64,000 nt of DNA, from assembly GCF_000764305.2 (NCBI RefSeq), contig NW_025934948.1:124001-188000 (forward strand), read 5' to 3'. Shown piece by piece: positions 24,958-37,700 of this stretch; the first letter of the stretch is position 1; every line of letters starts with the position of its first letter. The notes below the pieces were generated by a model. The model was not told where the DNA came from and searched no databases. It saw nothing but the letters and a program-made list of their open reading frames with translations. The translations under genes were made by a program, and so were the position numbers. The stretch comes from Hyalella azteca. Its lineage: Eukaryota; Arthropoda; Malacostraca; Amphipoda; Hyalellidae.

Positions 24958-27900
24958 TTTGAATCTCTCGATTTTCTTTATAAGAGACTGCTAAGTATTA
25001 GATCGATTCCAGTTTCATTTATTTGGAGAGATAGTAAAAAATACTTTACCAGGAGGTATCCGAGTTTCTCGGAGGATATTGATGTAAGGTAGAATTTAAT
25101 GCATTTTAATATTGTATCGCTTGTGAATCAATGCATTTTGTCAGATTCCCTCTGTAAAGTTAGATTAACCACTTTATTAACATTAGCAAATTTCTCGCTG
25201 GCTGACAAAGTATCCTCGACCAACGGTGGGATGAGCGGGGAGTTAGTTAGAGCTGCACGTGTGCGGAGCTGAGAGGCACGAGGTGCTCTTGCCACTATAT
25301 ATGATTAGTTTGCCACTATGGATGATTAGTTGAAAGTTTAGCTCTATCAGTCTATCTGAACTTTGAAGAAAAACAGAATTATACGATAGCGTTACCCTGT
25401 GCTACGTTTACTGAACCACCAGAAAGTACAACACGACTTCAATATATTTTTGTAAACCACCTATGTGAGCATGGATATAAATATCGTCGAAATTGTTCTT
25501 TTACTCTTGCCACACCATGGGAGGCCGACTGCGGAACACGTTTTGCAGTATATACCGTTTCTATGCTTATTGTGTCATCAGAAAATATCTCCAATCTTTA
25601 TATAGGTCAAAATATGCAGAACATGGTTTTTCTCTGAAATTTTATGACTGTTCAATGCATCTACCTCAAATGTAACAGACACCATGAGGCAATTATTAAA
25701 GCAATGCTACTGAGCCATGTTAATGTATCAATAAACTTTGAAGATGTACATGTGGTGACAGAAGTTTGAGAAGTGTCAGCGCCACCAGCTTGCTGCTCAG
25801 ATCTTCAACCATGAACAAGCGAAAACTCCAACGACGTGTTGGTGGTTCGCTGAGCTTAATATTAAAATTATTTTCAACGAAGGGTATGCATTACTATCGT
25901 TGAATTTACTGGCGTGTATTATTTCAAAGTTATTGTGACATTTATTTAGTTAATTGTCTTTAGGAAATAATTTGAAACTAAAAAATTACAAATTTGAGAT
26001 GAGTCACTTTATTAATCCTGTCATCCATAATTACTTTCACATTTTTCAGTTGTCAGCGAACTGAATTGCTTAGAAATTTGATGGAAACAACTCCACATCA
26101 ACAACTTTTTCGGTGCAGTCTCGTGTAATAATTGAAACGCACCGCAATGCATTTATCTCTCGTCTAAAATTTTTATCCAACCTACCCTGAAAGAGATAGT
26201 TATTAACGCGAGTGTTCAATCTCACTTGTATGTGCATTGCTAGTAATAAATTCACCGCTTATAAAGTAATGTCATTCATGCTTCTCTTCTCTTCACATAA
26301 CAAGCGCAGAATATATCGAGAATATAATCTATGCTTTTCCCATCAGCAAGAAAATATTCCTAGAATTGAACGCAGAATATTCAAAATGATGACCAAGAGG
26401 AAATGATGTGTCGGCATTATTCAGGAGATCGGAACGAATTCTGAGTTTGGCGTTTTGTGATGTAAGAAATACTCTCCGAGAAAATCCAGCAAGAAACCCA
26501 CTGCCATTGCGGTCTGTATGAGAACAGTTGTACAAATGAACTGCAGATTTATCCGTCGTTGAATGCATTGTGATGAGTAATATTTCAGGAGAGGGATATT
26601 TTGCGTGCGTCTTTTTAACCCGAGTTATTCAAACTGAATAGTTTTTTGTCATTGAGTTCTGTACGTATTCGAAATAGAAATCTCTAGTTTATTACCTTAG
26701 TTTTTCGGCTACTGGATCATTGTGTATGATGAAATAGCGTCACGAAATTCAGGATATCGGTCACTTCGTTCTTAGTATCATAATCTTCGGCATGCATAAA
26801 AAAGTCACTTGAAATTGTTGAGTGGAATTGCAAATCATTGAAACTTTTGCGTAAAAAGGCATTATAAAGTGTTAGTTCTGCGGATAGTATTAGATCTAAT
26901 ATTGGGAATAAACATTAAATGTAGACTAATGGCAAGGTACAGAAAAATAAAATTACTAATATCAAGACAATTATATATAAGAATTTATAAATATTCTTAG
27001 ATCAATAAGCAAGAGCGTGAAGCCGTTTTTTGCATATCTGGTAAGGTGAAATCGAGAATTTCCCGAGGATTAATCATGTTGCGTTATTCAATGATTATGC
27101 GTCGAGGTGGAATTTATCGATTTCATTGTTCCCGTCTCCGGCAGTCTCCGGCAGTGCAATGAACATCAGAATAAATAACAATGCTTTAAACGCAATGTAA
27201 TGATAGCCAGAGTTCAATTAATGTGTTATTTCATAAGGCACCGCGTCATCGATGTAGTTGTTCTGTGCTTCATCCTCCACAAGCTCGAGCTGTGATAAAT
27301 AAAGTACATGGCAAATAAGGATGAATTTTAGCCCAATTATGATTTCAAAAAGCAAAAAGTTATTACAATTGCTGTCTTCGTCTATGCTTTGTGTCCTTCA
27401 AAATCCTATTTAGATTATTCTATGTCCAGTAATCGTTTTCTAATCAATTACTAGTTCTTTCATGATAATTTCGTGAGCTCAGTCCAATTTCAACCCTTTT
27501 TCTGGTAAGTAGCCTAATCTTCTGGTAAGTAATATGGTCACTCCTAATCTCCTCCGAAAAAAACCCACTGGTTTGTGATCGAGGCTACGTTATCATGTTT
27601 TTGATAATCAATAATCATCTGACCATCGTTCCCTTTATAGCATCAGCGCCTGTCTAGCCGAAAAAATTGAAATATGAAGATTCAATCAACTAAAAGTTTT
27701 GACTCGGACAATTAAATTGATGCTCCTTACGCATTTTTTAAGACGGAAATAGCAATATCTCTTCAATTAATTCATGTAACTTGATAAAATTGAATTGAAC
27801 TTAGATGGTTACTTCCATCATACCCAAGTTTATATATGAATTATACTAATTTTTAAAAGTAATGACCGTATTTAATAGTTTAAACAGCTGCTAATTTCTC

Positions 27901-28383
27901 ATTCAATATGCAAAATACATAAAATACGTACGAGTGAATCCATATCATATTTGTTCATACTTTTTCTACTGGCTTCAGATACATGAATTTCTGCAAATTT
28001 TCATGCTTGCCGTGAGAGGGTTAGAAAATTTTAGCGATCTTTTTAATACAATAATTTTGTTATGTCCAATATTTGAGCTAAATGCGCAGTCGTTTGAATC
28101 TGTTAAAAAATTCCAAGGACTTTTTATCATATCTCAGAAATTCTTAAAGAATTTTCTGATCCGTGCAGGAAATAAACCCCTTCTTTAATTGCATTTGTCA
28201 GTTTTAATTGCATTGGAAATATTTCTTAATCGTACATCCTCGATGAGCATTGTGTAATCAATGAGGTCACCATTGAAGTCATTGCATTGTTATCTCGTTG
28301 TGAGTGTTGACAACGAAGGTAGAACATAAGTCCAATTAACTGTTATATAAAGACTATACGCATTTCAATTTAATCTCAACTAA
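24958..28383. other. No gene seen
   Basis: AT-rich region 5' of the receptor's Ig1 exon, possibly its intron or promoter side. No TATA/initiator set or 5' exon can be assigned. Confidence 0.5.
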
Positions 28384-28620
28384 TTTCACCGCCATTTCAA
28401 CTCATTGTTTGCAAGAATTTCTCGACCTGCATTACGGAAGCAAGGAAACTTATAACAAGTTGTGCACTTATGAGTCTTTCTAGTGAAGAAAATATTTAAT
28501 TTTATCTATTTTCACCGCCATTTCCGCTCATTGTTTACATTAATTTTTGACCTACATTACGGAATCAAGGACACTTCTAACAAGTTTTGTCACTTATGAA
28601 TCTTAGAAAATATTTAACGT
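28384..28620. repeat. 126-bp tandem duplication just upstream of the Ig1 exon
   Basis: Two diverged copies, starting TTCACCGCCATTT at 28385 and 28511. Both share CTCATTGTTT, GACCT(G/A)CATTACGGAA and CACTTATGA(G/A)TCTT. The second copy ends about 20 bp before the splice acceptor. Confidence 0.85.
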
Positions 28621-28638
28621 TTCTCTCATGGTCGGCAG
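28596..28638 (+). other. Possible in-frame start and short signal peptide upstream of Ig1
   Basis: An ATG at 28596 is in frame with the Ig1 exon, with no stop between. The added residues begin MNLRKYLTFLSWSA: a basic start followed by a short hydrophobic run. This could be a weak signal peptide, making Ig1 the first coding exon. Against it: the hydrophobic core is short, the segment lies in the second copy of a 126-bp tandem duplication, and it overlaps a good splice acceptor at 28637-28638. I favour splicing from an unseen upstream exon. Confidence 0.3.
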
Positions 28639-28771
28639 TGACGCCGCTGGTGACGGTGTACGCCATCAAGGACGAGAAGGCGAGGCTTCCGTGCAACATT
28701 TCGCAGCCAGAAGACGATGAGGTCATACTCGTACTGTGGTACAGGAACCTTACCAAGGCGCCATTCTACAG
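28639..28771 (+). CDS. side-like: Exon: N-terminal half of Ig1
   Basis: Phase 1 start, phase 2 end. The acceptor is a pyrimidine-rich TTTCTCTC stretch followed by GGCAG; the donor is CAG|GTAATG. The peptide contains LPCNIS (first Ig cysteine) and VLVLWYRNLTKAPFY, where the W is the core tryptophan. 'LVLW(F/Y)R' followed by a 'PFYS' turn is typical of Side Ig1. The split codon AG|C joins exactly to the next exon to read FYSVDMRGR. The upstream partner carrying a signal peptide is not visible. Alternatively translation starts in frame at ATG 28596 (see the separate entry). Confidence 0.85.
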
Positions 28772-31700
28772 GTAATGTTCTGATGCTTGTCTGCTCTGAT
28801 AATAAATGAAGTTGAAGTCTCTATGTTCATAAAAACCACTTTCTTGTCTGCCACGGTTTAATCATTTCCAAACAGTAATAATTTTTCTAACAATAAATGC
28901 TACATGAAATGACTTGAATAGAATATTATTTTACATGTTTTAGGGATGTACTCACATGTTTTGCAGTTTCATTTGAATGGGTAAATAAATGATAAGCTAT
29001 TATTCAAATTGAACTTGAAGCAATTGAATTTCACGTTATTGTATCCTACTTCGAACCTAAGAGAGAATTATAGTTAGATTCTGTGATGGTCGTGTTGGAG
29101 TTGTGTCCGAAGTTCATTAGAAGCGCAATCTGTGCAATGGCCTCAAACATAACTTCCGAGTTTATTGGACTCTAATTACTCAATGCTAATAACTTTGAAA
29201 GAAAGAATTGCAATTAGGCTCAATAAATTTACTTTAGTTTTCAGTTTTCTAAACTTTTCTTTCTCTATAGTTTTCTCTTAGTTTTTCTCTAGTTTTAATG
29301 TGATCGCAATGAATTGACATTCTCAGTTGTTTGTCATCAAAGTAAATTATTTAAGCAAAATTATTAGTCCGACAGTATATAGTTTAATTTTTTTCTTACA
29401 AATTGTTCAACACATATTCTATAAAGAAATTTGGAGTATGTACGATGAATATCGCCTTGGAAAATTGGTGCATGCGAATTGTTATTAAAGCGAGTATCCA
29501 CAATAACAGACACATCTTGATTCCGAAAATTTAATTTTTATTAGTGACATCATTGCTGGGTTAGATTAGAAAATTTTCGTATAATTATATATTCGATCAA
29601 TTGAATTGTAGTTGCGACATAATACACAGTATTAAAACTTTTCTATACATTTCATAATGGGAGGATATAGGTGATTCAACGTCAAATTCATCTTCTTAAT
29701 AATAGTTTGCGAGCGTGTGCCTCTTTGCTCTCAAGAGTTTTTGAGTTCTGTAATTACTTTAATAACAGGAAATATCATGCTTTGTTCTCATGATTGTATA
29801 TACCGAGCAATAACGCAGTTTATCAGCGAAAATAATATACTCAAACAAAAAACAAATTTCAACAGAACAACTTATAAATAATCTCGAGCATCTTACAATA
29901 AATCGATAGATTTTCTGCCCGAACCTAACATTACGGTGTCTTAGGATTTAATAAATAATCTCTTGTCTGAACAACTAAAAGATTCCGTTGACTTGAGTAT
30001 GAAGTACACAGAAGAATTTCCACTCAATTTTTTAAAATCACGCAACACATAATTCAAATAAATATAATTGGCATATAAATAAGAAACAAAAATTTATGGC
30101 AGCCTTGAAAGTTTGTCTCGCAAAAATAAACAAATTTTTCTTTATTTTTTCCAGAAGCAGTGCAGTCGTTAGACAGTTTACAATGTAAAACTTTTATTCC
30201 ATTGTTGGAACTCGTGTCACAAAAAGTGCGCTTCCAAGGCTCAGACTAAGAAGAAGCTTTCTTCTGCCGCATAATTTCCCGATCAGTTAAGACTGGGATG
30301 CCTTGGCCAGATTTTGCGATGCCATTACCTCCATTGTTTAACTTAGCAACGCCGTGGCCGAGACAGAGAAGTGATTGCACCAAACCTGAACAGAGCTCGT
30401 CTACTGCCTAACATTATTAAGTGTCAGGGCGGCAACTCAGTTCATCATTGCAACCTGAGATTGAATCTGTGATCCTTCACGCTACTATTGCGGAAATTCA
30501 GCGCACAAACAGGGACACGATGTGTGTGGAACATTGCAAGTGCCTTGAGAAGTATCCACCGCGTCAAATTCGTAATACAATCATGATGTCTTGTAATCTA
30601 TCAAAGTATATTACATATTATGAAACTCTTAAGTGATTTCTGTTCCATTCAGATGACATAATTCTTTCACGTATTAAACTATGGGGTTTATTATGAATGC
30701 AATTCTTAAACGAATGCCTAATAATTTAATTCATTTCATTTTGTTAGATAAATACTTGTACGTCGTGAAAATATCAAGACTGGCCATAAGTTTCAAAGCA
30801 ATTATCAATCAGACGTTAATCTCCTGAAGACATTATTTTAGAATATATATATCAACAAATGAAGTACAATGTACGATTATTGATTCACTACAAATAAAAT
30901 CTAGCAGCACCAAAGAGAGCAGAGGATTAGGAAACCAACCCCTTGTAAAGCAGAAAAGAAACTCGATCGCAAAACCGCAATTCTTCTTTCGCCTCGCTTG
31001 AATTCTAACGATTCATTGACTTCATCATTCACCAATACGCTTCGAAACGTCATATCTTCCATAAACTCAGAAAATATTTTATTTTCAGCTTCAAGCCGTA
31101 TTCTTTCTAGATGGAAGTAGAGTGAGAATTACAGAGCTTTAGTAAATTAAAGATAAAATTTAGAAAATAAACGACATTGATCGATCATAGCTTTGGTAGT
31201 GTGTCCGTCAAAGCTGGTTTCTGACGTCAACCTCAAGCAAACAAGCACCAACACCAACCATCTAATTATTGATCCTGCCAATCAAGTAGGTTTCTTAGCA
31301 AGACCGACAACAAACGCTGCGCTTCTGAGATTGCTCGCCATATCTGCCCCTGCTGATTTTAAAATTCATTCTCATGGGATGCGGTGTAAAAAAAATATGA
31401 CTGATGGTCCTTTAATGAAAGATTATTTCAATTATGCTTCGGATATTTATTATGGCACTCAACACAGAAACTTCTAAACGCTTGCCATTGTTTCCGCATC
31501 TGTGATCACGACAATCTGAATCTCAAAAAAGCTTGCAAATTTCGGTGTTTGAGGCACCGGTTCGAGTATGTGCTATAAGTGACGTTATTTTGCTAGTGCA
31601 GGAAGACCTAAGAGATTTGTATTAATAAATATGTTCATTATTTTAAGAAATATAGCTCATTTTATTGTAAGACGTTTGTGTGTGCAATCAAAGAAGACGA

Positions 31701-34700
31701 AAATTTGCTCCCAGAGAAATTGAATGAGAAGACAGAACCTGTGTTCCTTCCACAGCGTGGACATGCGGGGTCGTGGCAGTGGCCGGTCATGGGCGGCTTC
31801 AGATGTCGGCGACAGAATCAGGTTCAGGATAGGGACCGATGCAAGCGGTGTGGCAGACGATACCTCGGAAGAGATCAGAAGAAGAGCTGACTCTGCCAAT
31901 CATACCTACAAAGATCACTACAGGAATGAGGTCTGGTCACCGACACACAATGCTCATTATGCCATCTGTTGCAGTTTTGTTTATTGTGAGAGGCTTTCGA
32001 AAATTGTTTCGACTTTCTTCACATACAAAATAAACAAATGATAATTTGTCCTTTGAAATAAACTGTAGAGAACTTTGCTTTTAAAAAACCAATTAACTAT
32101 CAGTGTTAAATAATTCTTCATTTCATGCAAATAAATGATTTTATTTGCAACCCAACATAAATGATTTTATCCCTTTATTAATTTACGCTCGCATTCTCAT
32201 GTAAATAAGCTGCAAGGTTGACTTATTCTTAGGGTTCTCAGCATCAAGAGTCGGCGAGCTCTGGGACGCTGGAGATCGTCGGTGCGCGCGAGTCTGACGA
32301 GGGAGAGTACCGCTGCCGAGTCGACCTCCAGGCGTCGCCCACACGCAACACGCGCTACCGTCTGCACGTCGTCGGTCAGGATACGATGCTTTCATTGAGT
32401 TCATATGATTCCTTCTCGTTCAATAATATACTATTTATACACGGAAGCATATTAAAGAATGTTCTAAACTATATTATGATAAATGGTATTTTTACAATTT
32501 TATTTCTTTTGCAAGCATTTCCTATTCCTATAGGAAGAAATATCAGTCTGGAGGCCGTGTTTGATTATAGTTTTTTTCATTTCATTTTTAATGTGTTAGA
32601 TTGATTGAATTCAATATCAAAGTCAAATTCAATTTATTTTTAAATGTGTAGGTCGACGATTGTCGAAGGTAACTGTCGGTTCGTTACTTAATAGCTTAAA
32701 TGTATTAATATTCATGATGAAATATGATCCAATTACGAAAATAAGAAAACAAGAGCCTCTTTACTCACCTTGAAATTAAGAGAATTCCATTTTATTATCT
32801 TCTCGATAAGACTTTCTTTAGAAAATAAAAAAAATATGTAATTAAATGTATTATTGAGAAGGAGTTTAAGCCGTCCAACTTATCGATTAAAATTAAGACG
32901 CATGAGATGCAGTTATTCTGTTGTACGGCTCTATACTCCGGAAGCCTTTAATACATTGAGTCCACGTGCCTGAACTCACTTGCTTCTGGCCTACTCGTGA
33001 CCTTCTCTAAGACTGGCGCGGCCTTTATAAATCTTTAATATGGAAACTACTCGAGCGCCGACCAGCCTATAGGTGGTGTGCTCAAGCAATCAGGAGCAAT
33101 GTGAGTTATAGATGCATTAACAGGAGAATAAGCAACGGCTATAAACAATTGGGAGAGTAAAATAAGGTACAATTTAACAAGTGAACAACTTATGGTAAAT
33201 AAACACTTATAAAGGTAAATATTTTGATTGTACTAGAAACGAGAAAAGAATAATCAACGGTCGATAAAGAAAATTAATTTATTCCTTGTTCAAATTAAAT
33301 CACTCAAGAATTAATCCTCAATAATAAATAAATAAAACTCAATAACTCATTAGTCTTTTCAACAACATCATAACTGACGTTCAATGGCCAATCCAGAACT
33401 ATGCGGATTATAATGATAACAAATTTACGAAAAATATTGAAAACAATCCACATTTATTCAGTTTCATGTTCGACATCTCCACAGTAAACATATATGCTGT
33501 AGAAATTAATCAAGGCCGCCACAGATTATGTTGTGACTACAAATAAACGTGTCTGCCTCAATATAAGCTTTATGTTTTCAACTTTTTCAATAGCAATAAA
33601 CGATTAAAAATTATAGCCCGCAATTTTCAAATAAATAACAAAGTTAATAAATATCTAGCTGGTATAATTAAATATTTAATATCTCGCTGGTCAGACCCTC
33701 CCCGTCAAGCGGCCATCTTCACGACGCAGGACAGGACGCCTCTCGTGGGCGTCATCAGCGTGCAGCCTGGCAGGCCCCTGGCGTCGCTCACGTGCGTCGT
33801 GGAAGGAGGTCAGGCGAAACCTACATGATTACCATTAACTTCATTTCAGTAGTTAATCTTCAAATATTTATGATTAAAAGAACTACTCGAATATTTTTGG
33901 TAGAGATACTGAGACACAAGAGATTCATTAACCCTCTACCGCCGTATTTCACTATCCGGGAACATAACTCTCAACTTAAATTATACGTAAACTATTGATA
34001 TAGCAACCTGAGGACGTTTGTACGCAACAGAGAACATTTTAAAGTTGTCGTACGTGGCGGCAATTTATACGTAAACTATTGAGTGTAGCAACCTGAGGAC
34101 GTTTGTACGCAACAGAGAACATTTTAAAGTTGTCGTACGTGGCGGCAACCATCAGTACAATTCATTTTGCGCTCACTAGAACGTATCCTTTTTTGGGAAG
34201 TAGGCTTGTGACAATATTGCTCCGGTTACTCGTGTCAGGCGCTAGAGGGTTAACTAGCACAAATACGCTGACATTTGTTTTTAAGCATATATAAAGACAC
34301 AAGTTCTCAAATTTCGAATTATCACATCATTTGTTGTGGCGTTTCTTTTCGTCGTTAAGTGTCAATGGTAAATGAATTTATTTCATACGAAGGCTATCGC
34401 ACATAAATATTTCGTCCCAAAGCTACATATTGTCCGACATCTTACATCTATAAACATGTTTAATCTCTATTCGTATCATCTCTTAAATTTGATTGCTGTT
34501 AAAATATAATGATATTTGTGACCATTACCGTTGCGCCGAATTTTACCAGAAGTGCTAATTTCATTTGTATTCAAAATTTTATCCCCCAAACTTTAAATTT
34601 ATTTTTATTTATCTCTTGCCTATGCTTACAAGAACGATTAATTTTTTAGTATTTCATAAATGACGGGCAACTGCCTAGATCGCATACCCATTGCATAAAA

Positions 34701-37700
34701 TTCTCAGTAAGCCTCTAATCTTGAATATATAATTGAAATTTGATTATATATGAAATTTGTATAAATGCGTGCATTTATTGGTTGAAAGCTGAGTCCGTTA
34801 ATGAGATTGTGATTACCTTAGGTCTCGCAAATAAAACTTTTAATTGAAAATTGTTACTGGATAATAGCTTCGAACTCAGCATCCGTACGTTGACCTCATT
34901 GATTAAGTCATGACATTCATGCGTTATTCGACAGTCGACAAACTGTATCATTCCGTCAACTTGCGAGTAACGCGTCATTGGAGCTTTAAATCGCTTTTCA
35001 ATTGAATGGAAGTTCCGCATCCCAAAGGATTCGAATCGACTGTTAAAATCGAAATTAAATATTTGTTCCAATTACACGAATTAAGCAATTAATGAATTAG
35101 TATTGCAAAATATATTGCATAATATTGCTTCGAGTCTTGTAACCTGTAAATATTACCAAGAATAGTGAACAATTTAATCGAAAAGGTTTCGCGATGTGCG
35201 AAGAGAAAACCTGCCTTATGAAGTCTATATCATACTATCGAATTTCGTACGCGGAAACTTTACGAGGTTTTTAAACATTTTCTGAAAGAACCACAGAAAG
35301 TCGTTATAGTCTAATCGATTATAATTATAAATGATTCACTTGTGCTGTTTCAATCGAAAATTAATTTTTGAAAAACTATTGTACCGTTTCATGTGGGTAT
35401 TTCAAAACTCATTTTGTCCGATCCAACATTAGTTTCATTCAGCTATTATTAAATCAACATATTTTGTGCGAACTCAACGTGAAATCATGTTAAGATACCC
35501 TAAACTCACTTCGTGTACGTCTAAAGTTTTCTATTAATCAATTAAATTCTTCGAAGTTGATCAACCAACAAAACTGATGCGTGCACATCAAATTTAGCAC
35601 AAGTTGACCACAATTACTCGCGACAAGTGCACATAATCAGTCCATTTCCACATACTATTGTATATTAATAAATTCGTTGGAGAGGTTGTCCATTTCATGA
35701 ACGACCATTCTCGACACCTGATCGTTCAAGTCACGAGATCGTCACGATGCGACACACGATTGCATGCCGCAGAAGCGACCAGTGCTGTTGCAACACGCCC
35801 AGTTCCAATTATTGCTGTGCACGTGATTGATCTGCGATGTTCTCGCAATACACGGCCTAACGAGACCCTGTCGTGCTGCTAGTGGGACTTCTCGTCATGC
35901 TGTTGTTCTTGTTGAGGAGACAAGTTCATAAGACACAAGCTGTACAAGTTCATAGACCGTTGGGATCTACACTGATACTTGAAATTCAATGAAAAAGTTT
36001 TGAAATAAAAATTCAATAACAAAAGCAAGTGAAATTCCGCCTGAATTATTGACAATTAACGTTTCTCAGTTCACCAACTGTGGATGAGCTAGGTGACATA
36101 AAAATAAATTTTGTCTGCGAACCTTACCAGCTTACCATTTAAACCTTAAATTGACGAGACAGAGAAAAAATAGCGTGCACAAGAAATTTCAAGTACAACA
36201 TGTATATACGAAAAATACACGAGGATTCGTCTGAAAAAAACTTTAAATTTTAACATTTTCAAGCCACGAGCACCGCTCGAAAATTTAGGAAAGGCCTCCT
36301 GAGACTCTTTCGGTCTCCGCGGGACATTGTTCTAAGCGGCATAATGTACTGATGGATGAAGGGGATTCTCGTGTAGATTACCGTAAGATGACCTTTCCAC
36401 GATTCTCATCTATTTTAGTCGAATTTTTGAAGTTTTGTAACTCTGTCCCACGTCGCCGATGTACCCTGTGCACACTCTAAAAACCTTAAGATCGCAGCGG
36501 AATTGAAAAAATCTTTTACCTAAAGAATTATAATTTTTAATGCTATATATATGCATATATTGACATTAAGCAAACTTTAAAAGGATGTTAATTTTTCTTT
36601 CTCTGGACCTGTTTGTAAATGAACAGAAAATGAATGAATAAATACATTAATTTACAACCACTGGCGGTAACTGTATTTGTTGTCATCGCGCTGCGACTGT
36701 TTTCATAATTTCATTGAGAACAATGTGTATATATGACGGGAAAACTTTACGCGAGAAAAGATTATGCAAAAATATGAATTCTACATTCATTGCATGGATG
36801 GAAGAGCAGATTCAAAAGCCATGGTGCATTAACGTTGGAATTCCATTAAACTTGAAGTGAGCGAAGCAAAGCCAAAGAAGCTTAAACTGAAACTGGGAGA
36901 AATATATTTGCGGAATATTGTAGTCTAAAGGCGTTTACTGTAGACGTATTTAGATTTATAAACAGAGAATGTCAACTATTGCAAACTTCAAGCTCCATTA
37001 TGCATTTTCTGCTTATGAATTTCAGGTTCAGAAAATCGGAGAAAACGTCATCATGTAAATGATCCTCAAAACTTTTGCGGATGTTGTCGACTTGGAATTA
37101 CGCAGGCCTAACCAGTCAGTATTCAGTTATATTTCCATTTATTTTGTTGATCAAAATTAATCGATATCCGATTTTTTGCACCGAGAAGCATGGATTTGTG
37201 GGGAGTGTCTACCTCAAAAATGGGAAAAATTGCATATGTGTCTTCTGATCGCATTCTGTAGCTGGGAAGAATTAAGGCGCGTCCAACACGGTTATGTACC
37301 GTATGTATTTGCGAGCTTTAGTTTGTGCGTGAGGCAATTTCTAACTTGTAAAAAATGAACATTTTCAATTAAATGATACAAAGATTTATTTAAAAAATAT
37401 ATTTATTAATCATTATTGGCATTAAACTGGAAAACAATAGGTAGTACGTGATGGTACCCTCAATACGAGCACAAGCGATGGCAAAGCCGGAGCTTCATTA
37501 ACAAGCAATTTTTAGCGCATTTTTTCATTTATGGAAAAAAAGGCGCTATTGTGCTAGCCATATGTTCGTCCATCCGTCTGTCCGTCTGTCTGTCTGTCCG
37601 TCCATGACTTCACGTTTTCGTCGACGAGAAAATGCGCTCTCTGTCACTCAGTGAGTACTGAGTTAAATTTTTTAGTCAAAGCTTCTTTTTGAACACGTTT

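Noticed and set aside
28587..28638. Treating the upstream in-frame extension as certain coding sequence
   Set aside because: It overlaps a good splice acceptor and a tandem duplication, so it is kept only as an alternative.
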